From positions 1-36,011 of the forward strand of contig NZ_JAERMU010000029.1 of NCBI RefSeq assembly GCF_016756775.1: DNA of 36,011 nucleotides, in the 5' to 3' direction. Position 1 is the first letter of the stretch. Every line of letters starts with the position of its first letter. The translations under genes were made by a program, and so were the position numbers. The notes beneath the pieces were generated by a model. That model did not search any database. It saw only the letters and a list, made by a program, of their open reading frames with translations, and was not told the DNA's origin. Below, one piece after another: positions 29,975 to 36,011 of the stretch. The stretch is from Dryocola clanedunensis subsp. sulfonylureivorans (GTDB taxonomy: Bacteria; Pseudomonadota; Gammaproteobacteria; Enterobacterales; Enterobacteriaceae).

Positions 29975-30078
29975 CTCTTTCTGGTGGGTTGCTTTGCCAA
30001 AGCGATCGCGGATAATAATAACTATCTGAAGTTTATGGTCCGCGACGCGCCTGCAACCCGAGAGATTCTGACATCCTG

Positions 30079-33000
30079 ATGGCTGAACAATATCGTTATT
30101 CCTTACCTGTAAAAGCAGGCGACCAGCGCCTGCTTGGTGAACTCACCGGCTCCGCCTGCGCAACCGAGGTGGCCGAAATCGTTGAGCGACACGGCGGCCC
30201 GGTGGTGTTAATCGCCCCCGATATGCAAAACGCCCTGCGCCTGCACGACGAAATCAGCCAGTTTACCGACAGCCTGGTGATGAACCTGGCAGACTGGGAA
30301 ACGCTGCCTTACGACAGCTTCTCGCCGCACCAGGAAATCATCTCGTCGCGCCTCTCCACGCTTTATCAGCTGCCGACCATGAAGCGCGGCGTGCTGATCC
30401 TGCCGGTGAATACCCTGATGCAGCGCGTCTGTCCGCACAGCTATCTGCACGGCCACGCGCTGGTGATGAAAAAAGGCCAGCAGCTGTCGCGGGACAATCT
30501 GCGCAGCCAGCTTGAGCAGGCGGGCTACCGCAGCGTGGATCAGGTGATGGAGCACGGCGAGTTTGCCACCCGTGGCGCGCTGTTAGACCTCTATCCCATG
30601 GGCAGCGACCAGCCCTACCGCATCGACTTTTTCGACGATGAAATCGACAGCCTGCGGGTGTTCGACGTCGACACCCAGCGCACGCTCGAAGAGGTCGAGG
30701 CGATTAATTTACTGCCCGCCCACGAGTTCCCGACGGACAAAAACGCCATCGAGCTGTTCCGTAGCCAGTGGCGCGATACCTTCGAGGTAAAACGCGACGC
30801 CGAGCATATCTACCAGCAGGTGAGCAAAGGCACCCTGCCCGCCGGGATCGAATACTGGCAGCCGCTGTTCTTCAGCGAGCCGCTGCCGCCGCTGTTCAGC
30901 TACTTCCCGAAAAACACCCTGCTGGTAAATACCGGCGACCTGGAAAGCAGCGCCGAACGTTTCTGGCTGGACGCCAGCGCCCGTTTCGAAAACCGCGGCG
31001 TGGATCCGATGCGCCCGCTTCTGCCGCCGGAAAGCCTGTGGCTGCGGGTAGACGAGCTGTTCAGCGAGCTGAAAACCTGGCCGCGCATCCAGCTGAAAAC
31101 CGAAAACCTTGCCGACAAGGCTGCCAATACCAATCTGGGCTATCAGGCGCTGCCGGACCTGTCCGTGCAGGCGCAGAACAAATCGCCGCTGGATAACCTG
31201 CGTAAATTCCTTGAATCCTTCGCCGGGCCGGTGGTGTTCTCCGTGGAGAGCGAAGGCCGCCGTGAGGCGCTGGGCGAGCTGCTGTCGCGCATCAAAGTCG
31301 CGCCGAAACGCATTCACCGTCTGGATGAGGCCGAGGGCAACGGCCGCTTCCTGATGCTGGGCTCCAGCGAGCACGGCTTCATTGATACCCGGCGTTTCCG
31401 CGCGCTGATCTGCGAAAGCGATCTGCTGGGCGAACGCGTCAGCCGCCGCCGTCAGGACAGCCGCCGCACCATCAACCCGGACACCCTGATCCGCAACCTG
31501 GCGGAGCTGCATATCGGCCAGCCGGTTGTGCATCTCGAGCACGGCGTCGGGCGCTATGCTGGCCTGACAACGCTTGAAGCGGGCGGCATCACGGCGGAAT
31601 ACCTGATGCTGACCTACGCGGGCGACGCGAAGCTTTATGTTCCCGTCTCCTCCCTGCATCTGATCAGCCGTTACTCCGGCGGCGCAGAAGAGAGCGCCCC
31701 GCTGCACAAGCTGGGCAGCGATGCCTGGTCACGCGCCCGCCAGAAAGCCGCGGAGAAAGTCCGCGACGTGGCGGCGGAGCTGCTGGATATCTACGCCCAG
31801 CGCGCGGCAAAACAGGGCTTCGCCTTTAAGCATGACAAAGAGCAGTACCAGCTGTTCTGCGACACCTTCCCGTTTGAAACCACCCCGGACCAGGCCCAGG
31901 CCATCAACGCCGTGCTGAGCGATATGTGCCAGCCGCTGGCGATGGATCGCCTGGTGTGCGGCGACGTGGGCTTCGGTAAAACGGAAGTGGCGATGCGCGC
32001 CGCGTTCCTGGCCGTGGAAAACCACAAGCAGGTCGCCGTGCTGGTGCCAACTACCCTGCTGGCCCAGCAGCACCTCGACAACTTCCAGGACCGCTTTGCC
32101 AACTGGCCGGTGCGCGTGGAGATGCTTTCGCGCTTCCGCAGCGCCAAAGAGCAGACGCAGATCCTCCAGGAAGCCAGCGAAGGCAAAATCGATATTCTGA
32201 TCGGCACCCACAAGCTGCTGCAGAACGACGTGAAGATGAAGGATCTTGGCCTGCTGATCGTCGACGAAGAGCACCGCTTCGGCGTGCGTCATAAAGAACG
32301 CATTAAAGCGATGCGTGCGGACGTGGATATCCTGACGCTCACCGCAACGCCAATCCCGCGTACGCTGAACATGGCGATGAGCGGCATGCGCGACCTGTCG
32401 ATTATTGCTACTCCTCCGGCGCGCCGTCTGGCGGTGAAAACCTTCGTGCGTCAGTACGACGAGCTGGTAGTGCGCGAGGCAATCCTGCGTGAAGTGCTGC
32501 GCGGCGGGCAGGTTTACTATCTCTATAACGACGTGGAAAACATCCAGAAGGCGGCGGACCGCCTGTCGGCGCTGGTGCCGGAAGCGCGCGTTGCCATCGG
32601 CCACGGCCAGATGCGCGAGCGCGAGCTGGAACGCGTGATGAACGACTTCCACCACCAGCGCTTCAACGTGCTGGTCTGCACCACGATTATTGAGACGGGC
32701 ATCGATATCCCGACCGCCAACACCATTATCATCGAGCGGGCCGACCACTTCGGCCTTGCCCAGCTGCACCAGCTGCGCGGCCGCGTCGGGCGTTCGCACC
32801 ACCAGGCCTACGCGTGGCTGCTAACGCCGCATCCGAAAGCGATGACCGGCGACGCGCAAAAACGCCTGGAGGCTATCGCCTCGCTGGAAGATCTGGGGGC
32901 GGGCTTTGCGCTGGCCACCCACGACCTGGAAATTCGCGGTGCGGGCGAGCTGCTGGGCGAGGGCCAGAGCGGATCGATGGAAACCATCGGCTTCACGCTG

Positions 33001-33525
33001 TATATGGAGCTGCTGGAAAACGCGGTGGACGCGCTGAAAGAGGGCCGCGAGCCGTCGCTGGAGGATTTGACCAGCAGCCAGACGGAAGTCGAGTTAAGAA
33101 TGCCCGCCCTGCTGCCGGAAGATTTTATCCCGGACGTCAACACGCGCCTGTCGTTCTACAAGCGTATTGCCAGCGCGAAGAACGGCCACGACCTGGACGA
33201 ACTTAAGGTGGAGCTTATCGACCGCTTCGGCCTGCTGCCGGATGCCGCCCGCAACCTGCTGGATATCGCCGCCCTTCGCCAACAGGCGCAGAAGCTGGGC
33301 GTGCGTAAAATTGAAGGCAACGAGAAAGGCGGCGTGATTGAGTTTGCCGAGAAGAACCATGTCGATCCGGTGTGGCTGATTGGCCTGCTGCAAAAGCAGC
33401 CGCAGCACTACCGCCTGGACGGGCCAACGCGGCTGAAATTCTTCCAGGATCTTGCCGACCGCAAGGCGCGCATGGGCTGGGTGCAAAACTTTATGACCCA
33501 GCTTGCGGAGAACGCCGCCGCGTAA
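30079..33525 (+). CDS. mfd: Transcription-repair coupling factor
   Basis: At 1148 residues this matches E. coli Mfd. It removes RNA polymerase stalled at lesions and recruits UvrA. Order: UvrB-like N-terminal domains (1-350), the RNA-polymerase-interacting domain (around 470-545, with LEHGVGRYAGL), then RecG-like translocase domains with Walker A GDVGFGKTE (Lys634), DEEH at 729-732, TATPIPRTLNMAMSGMRDLS, QLRGRVGRS and the C-terminal TRCF domain. ATG 30079 matches the family. It is a single-gene unit, with a hairpin downstream. Confidence 0.98.
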   Translation: MAEQYRYSLPVKAGDQRLLGELTGSACATEVAEIVERHGGPVVLIAPDMQNALRLHDEISQFTDSLVMNLADWETLPYDSFSPHQEIISSRLSTLYQLPTMKRGVLILPVNTLMQRVCPHSYLHGHALVMKKGQQLSRDNLRSQLEQAGYRSVDQVMEHGEFATRGALLDLYPMGSDQPYRIDFFDDEIDSLRVFDVDTQRTLEEVEAINLLPAHEFPTDKNAIELFRSQWRDTFEVKRDAEHIYQQVSKGTLPAGIEYWQPLFFSEPLPPLFSYFPKNTLLVNTGDLESSAERFWLDASARFENRGVDPMRPLLPPESLWLRVDELFSELKTWPRIQLKTENLADKAANTNLGYQALPDLSVQAQNKSPLDNLRKFLESFAGPVVFSVESEGRREALGELLSRIKVAPKRIHRLDEAEGNGRFLMLGSSEHGFIDTRRFRALICESDLLGERVSRRRQDSRRTINPDTLIRNLAELHIGQPVVHLEHGVGRYAGLTTLEAGGITAEYLMLTYAGDAKLYVPVSSLHLISRYSGGAEESAPLHKLGSDAWSRARQKAAEKVRDVAAELLDIYAQRAAKQGFAFKHDKEQYQLFCDTFPFETTPDQAQAINAVLSDMCQPLAMDRLVCGDVGFGKTEVAMRAAFLAVENHKQVAVLVPTTLLAQQHLDNFQDRFANWPVRVEMLSRFRSAKEQTQILQEASEGKIDILIGTHKLLQNDVKMKDLGLLIVDEEHRFGVRHKERIKAMRADVDILTLTATPIPRTLNMAMSGMRDLSIIATPPARRLAVKTFVRQYDELVVREAILREVLRGGQVYYLYNDVENIQKAADRLSALVPEARVAIGHGQMRERELERVMNDFHHQRFNVLVCTTIIETGIDIPTANTIIIERADHFGLAQLHQLRGRVGRSHHQAYAWLLTPHPKAMTGDAQKRLEAIASLEDLGAGFALATHDLEIRGAGELLGEGQSGSMETIGFTLYMELLENAVDALKEGREPSLEDLTSSQTEVELRMPALLPEDFIPDVNTRLSFYKRIASAKNGHDLDELKVELIDRFGLLPDAARNLLDIAALRQQAQKLGVRKIEGNEKGGVIEFAEKNHVDPVWLIGLLQKQPQHYRLDGPTRLKFFQDLADRKARMGWVQNFMTQLAENAAA

Positions 33526-33531
33526 TCCAGT

Positions 33532-33564
33532 CAACGCCTCGTCGCCCGGCGAGGCGTTGCTTTC
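33532..33564 (+). terminator. Hairpin terminator of mfd
   Basis: A perfect 10-bp stem, caacgcctcg (33532-33541) and cgaggcgttg (33550-33559), is followed by ctttct. It lies seven bases after the mfd stop. The T-run is short, so termination may be partial. Confidence 0.65.
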
Positions 33565-33674
33565 TGAAACATTTACACATTCTTTGCAATCCGCCAGGGT
33601 TTCCCGACTCTCCCGCCACGCATAATTACCGATTAACTTTCAGTTAAGTTAACCTTAAGCTAAATGAGGTTTTT

Positions 33675-34643
33675 ATGCGGTCTTTGCGACTCTTTTCCCC
33701 TGCACGCTGGCTGGCCCCGGTGCTGCTGGTCGCCGCCTCCATGGCGGCATTCCAGGCCAGCGCCAACTCTTATCCCCTGCCCCCTGAGGGCAGCCGCCTG
33801 ATCGGTCAGAATATGTTCCATGAGGTCGCCGACGACGGCGGCTCCCTTGAGGCTATTGCGAAAAAATACAACGTGGGCTTCCTGGCCCTGCTGCAGGCAA
33901 ACCCGGGGGTCGATCCCTACGTGCCCCGCGCCGGAAGCGTTCTGACTATTCCAGGCCAGATGCTGCTGCCGGACGCACCTCGTGAAGGGCTGGTGCTGAA
34001 CCTTGCAGAGCTGCGCGTTTACTACTATCCGGCGGGCAAAAATAGCGTCACCGTTTACCCTATCGGCATTGGTCAGCTGGGCGGCGATACGCTCACGCCG
34101 ACGATGGTGACGCGCGTCAGCGACAAACGGGCTAATCCTACCTGGACGCCTACCGCCAATATCCGCGCCCGCTACCTGGCGAACGGCATCAAGCTGCCAG
34201 CGGTAGTACCTGCCGGGCCGGATAACCCGATGGGCCACCACGCAATTCGCCTGGCGGCCTACGGCGGGGTTTACCTGCTGCACGGGACTAACGCCGATTT
34301 CGGCATTGGCATGCGCGTCAGCTCCGGCTGTATCCGCCTGCGTGACGACGACATTAAAGCACTCTACAGGGAGATGCCGGTGGGCACGCCGGTGCGCATC
34401 ATCAACACGCCGATAAAAGTCTCCGTGGAGCCTGACGGGCGTCGCCTGGTTGAAGTTCACCAGCCGCTGTCAAAAGCGATTGAGGACGATCCGAAGGTGC
34501 TGCCGATTGTGCTCAGCGAGCAGATGAAGCAGTTCCAGGACGCGCCGGAGACGGATGCGCAGATCATGGAGCAGGCCATACGGCACCGTTCAGGGATGCC
34601 GGTCGAAGTGAACAGCCATCAGGACGTGGCCGACGCCATTTAA
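33675..34643 (+). CDS. ldtC: L,D-transpeptidase LdtC (Braun lipoprotein anchoring)
   Basis: A 322-residue periplasmic enzyme with signal peptide (1-30, cleavage after ASA), a LysM domain (about 46-95) and a YkuD catalytic domain with His203 in LLHGTNADFGIG and nucleophile Cys219 in SSGCIRLRDDD. It links Lpp to meso-diaminopimelate of peptidoglycan. It resembles E. coli YcfS/LdtC (320 residues) and lies between mfd and bhsA as there. TGAGG precedes the ATG. Confidence 0.95.
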   Translation: MRSLRLFSPARWLAPVLLVAASMAAFQASANSYPLPPEGSRLIGQNMFHEVADDGGSLEAIAKKYNVGFLALLQANPGVDPYVPRAGSVLTIPGQMLLPDAPREGLVLNLAELRVYYYPAGKNSVTVYPIGIGQLGGDTLTPTMVTRVSDKRANPTWTPTANIRARYLANGIKLPAVVPAGPDNPMGHHAIRLAAYGGVYLLHGTNADFGIGMRVSSGCIRLRDDDIKALYREMPVGTPVRIINTPIKVSVEPDGRRLVEVHQPLSKAIEDDPKVLPIVLSEQMKQFQDAPETDAQIMEQAIRHRSGMPVEVNSHQDVADAI

Positions 34644-34662
34644 GTTTTGTTTCGCGCAATGC

Positions 34663-34693
34663 AAAAAGCCCTGTCGAAAGACAGGGCTTTTTT
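34663..34693 (+). terminator. Rho-independent terminator of ldtC
   Basis: aaaaagccctgtc, a GAAA tetraloop and gacagggcttttttt form a strong stem ending in a T-run, 20 bases after the stop. The A-rich left side could also serve the convergent bhsA. Confidence 0.93.
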
Positions 34694-34733
34694 GTGGCAT
34701 GGCATCTGAGGGTAAGCGCGTTGAGGGTTACGC

Positions 34734-34991
34734 TTATTTGTAGATAACAGCCGTGCCGTGCAGGGTGTTCGGGCCGGTCACGGACGTAATGCGGAATGAT
34801 TTAGCGCCCATTTCGTCGACTTTGGCGGCCAGCTGGTCTTCCAGTGAGCCCAGGTTGGTCCCGGCGTTAGCGCTGATGGTACCCACTTTCTGTTGGTCAG
34901 CAGGAGTCGCCTGAACTTCTACGGCGGCGAAGCTTGCGAATGAGACTGAACTTAGCAGTGCCGCAGCGATAAGTGTTTTTACGTTTTTCAT
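34734..34991 (-). CDS. bhsA: Stress-response outer-membrane protein BhsA (ComC)
   Basis: An 85-residue DUF1471 protein with a Sec signal (1-22, cleavage after FASFA), then AVEVQATPADQQKVGTISAN and a C-terminus SFRITSVTGPNTLHGTAVIY nearly identical to E. coli BhsA. In E. coli it lowers outer-membrane permeability to copper and influences biofilm and stress resistance; ComR represses it and copper relieves repression. Its upstream region, shared with comR, carries candidate ComR and CRP sites. Confidence 0.96.
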   Translation of the reverse strand: MKNVKTLIAAALLSSVSFASFAAVEVQATPADQQKVGTISANAGTNLGSLEDQLAAKVDEMGAKSFRITSVTGPNTLHGTAVIYK

Positions 34992-35039
34992 GATTTATGC
35001 CTTCTACAGGTGATTTGTATTGCCGTTAACTTATTTTGT

Positions 35040-35051
35040 TAACGATCGATA
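35040..35051. promoter_or_regulatory. Candidate ComR operator 1 (bhsA proximal)
   Basis: taacgatcgata matches the TAAYGATCRNTA pattern shared with 35097-35108 and, as an inverse, 35198-35209. It lies 49 bases upstream of the bhsA start, where a repressor would block transcription. Confidence 0.45.
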
Positions 35052-35061
35052 GGTAAAGCAT

Positions 35062-35083
35062 AAACGTGATCTGGGTCACACGT
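35062..35083. promoter_or_regulatory. Strong CRP-like site in bhsA-comR intergenic region
   Basis: CGTGA (35065-35069), six bases, TCACA (35076-35080) differs at one core position from the CRP consensus TGTGA-N6-TCACA; the central tctggg also fits well. It lies between candidate ComR sites, about 74 bases from the bhsA start. Confidence 0.7.
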
Positions 35084-35096
35084 CAACATTATTTTA

Positions 35097-35108
35097 TAAC
35101 GATCATTA
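35097..35108. promoter_or_regulatory. Candidate ComR operator 2 (central)
   Basis: taacgatcatta is quasi-palindromic around GATC. Its core aacgatcatt is an exact inverted match to 35199-35208, next to comR. Confidence 0.45.
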
Positions 35109-35197
35109 ACTAATTTATAAAAGCATTATTTTTCATTACCATAGGATTTATTTATTTCTCTGAAGATGGCGCTGGCTACCTGCGACGATCCTTTTTA

Positions 35198-35209
35198 TAA
35201 TGATCGTTC
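35198..35209. promoter_or_regulatory. Candidate ComR operator 3 (comR proximal)
   Basis: taatgatcgttc lies just upstream of comR, 28 bases before its start, in line with autorepression by a TetR-family protein. Core is the exact inverse of site 2. Confidence 0.45.
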
Positions 35210-35237
35210 ACTAAACAGACAAAGGTTCAACGGCATC

Positions 35238-35870
35238 ATGTCTACCGACACAAGCGTTATTAAAAAAAGCCGTGGCCGACCGAAGGTGTTCGACAGGGAA
35301 GCAGCACTGGATAAGGCCATGACGCTTTTCTGGCAGCACGGCTATGAGGCCACCTCGCTGGCTCACCTGGTCGAAGCGACCGGGGCCAAAGCGCCGACGC
35401 TGTATGCAGAATTTACTAATAAAGAAGGGTTGTTCCGCGCGGTGCTGGATCGCTACATCGCCCGCTTCGCGGAGAAACACGAAGCCTGCCTGTTCTGCGA
35501 AGATCGCAGCGTAGAGGAAGCTCTGGAAGATTATCTCTCTACGGTGGCGAAGCGCTTTACCGATAAAGACACGCCGTCGGGCTGCTTTATCATCTGTACC
35601 TCTTCGGTGCTCGCCGCCTCTTCGGAAGATATTGCCGACACCATCAAAGCGCGCCACGCCATGCAGGAAGAGACGCTGGTACGCTTCCTTGAACAGCGGC
35701 AGGAGAAAGGCGAAATCCCGGCGGAAAGCAACGCGCGCGCGCTGGCGAAATACCTGTGCTGCATCATTCAGGGGATGTCGGTCAGCGCGCGTGAAAACGC
35801 AGGCTACGAAGATTTGCTGAGCATCGTGCGGACCACAATGCGGCTTTGGCCGGAGTTGAAGAAGGCGTGA
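35238..35870 (+). CDS. comR: TetR-family copper-responsive repressor ComR
   Basis: A 210-residue TetR regulator. The DNA-binding domain (about 10-60) has RGRPKVFDREAALDKAM, LFWQHGYEATSLAHLVEATGA and KAPTLYAEFTNKEGLF. The ligand domain keeps GCFIICTSS, whose cysteines may take part in copper sensing, and ends MRLWPELKKA. In E. coli it represses bhsA and loses DNA affinity with copper. The frame extends to 35166, but ATG 35238 matches the E. coli start and length. Divergent from bhsA, with candidate operators between them. Confidence 0.95.
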   Translation: MSTDTSVIKKSRGRPKVFDREAALDKAMTLFWQHGYEATSLAHLVEATGAKAPTLYAEFTNKEGLFRAVLDRYIARFAEKHEACLFCEDRSVEEALEDYLSTVAKRFTDKDTPSGCFIICTSSVLAASSEDIADTIKARHAMQEETLVRFLEQRQEKGEIPAESNARALAKYLCCIIQGMSVSARENAGYEDLLSIVRTTMRLWPELKKA

Positions 35871-35877
35871 GTGGTTT

Positions 35878-35908
35878 GTCGGATGGCGCTGGCGCTTATC
35901 CGACCTTG
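35878..35908. repeat. REP unit downstream of comR
   Basis: gtcggatggcgctggcg then cttatccgacctt, the same REP type as at 21984-22015 and 23501-23532, seven bases after the comR stop. Confidence 0.85.
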
Positions 35909-35921
35909 TATTATTCCCCCT

Positions 35922-35953
35922 GTTCAGAGTAAACCGGCCAGTTTATTCTGAAC
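35922..35953. repeat. 13-bp inverted repeat after REP
   Basis: gttcagagtaaac (35922-35934) and gtttattctgaac (35941-35953) differ at one position and enclose cggcca. No T-run follows. A second half-REP-like end (tatccgacctta) appears at about 35969-35981. Confidence 0.6.
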
Positions 35954-36011
35954 GCAGTCCGGACGTCGTATCCGACCTTAGGCTCTCAAGTCTGTGGTGT
36001 AGATTTTAACG

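Overview
The window is chromosomal DNA from a gamma-proteobacterium of the Enterobacteriaceae, most like Enterobacter and its close relatives (Lelliottia, Leclercia and similar); the genus cannot be fixed from this sequence alone. The evidence is gene order and protein similarity to the E. coli icd-phoPQ-potABCD-lolCDE-mfd-comR segment, together with REP/BIME palindromes, an ERIC element and GC-rich coding sequence. No rRNA, tRNA, CRISPR array, transposase or integrase was seen.

Left block (1-10012): the start of a periplasmic alkylsulfatase gene runs off the left edge, followed by icd (isocitrate dehydrogenase, reverse strand with a clear terminator). Then comes a forward housekeeping run: rluE, nudJ, mnmA, hflD, purB (with the intragenic PurR operator), phoP-phoQ (with a textbook PhoP box) and roxA.

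Accessory island (about 10013-16660, between roxA and pepT, which I recall as neighbours in E. coli): a patchwork with lower GC. It holds an Hcp N-terminal stub fused in frame to a secreted protein, a lipoprotein resembling T6SS-associated periplasmic immunity lipoproteins, a 176-residue unknown gene with a duplicated and unusually conserved leader, an apparent operon STM2901-like / DUF1493 / Hcp, a truncated copy of the 176-residue gene, a two-gene overlapping operon of unknown function with a Cys-rich tail, and an AT-rich gene encoding a protein with a HEPN-type RxxxxH motif. This is the region most likely to hold undescribed biology: an orphan-Hcp cargo site with possible effector, immunity and defence genes, and no core T6SS machinery in view.

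Right block (16664-36011): pepT (reverse); potABCD (spermidine/putrescine importer, overlapping genes); a REP-flanked amidase gene where E. coli has ymfA-ycfZ; cobB, nagK, lolE, lolD and lolC (reverse, read as lolC-lolD-lolE-nagK-cobB, with an ERIC element between lolE and nagK); ycfT; mfd; ldtC; and the divergent bhsA/comR pair, whose intergenic region holds a strong CRP-like site and three copies of a GATC-centred motif that may be the ComR operator.
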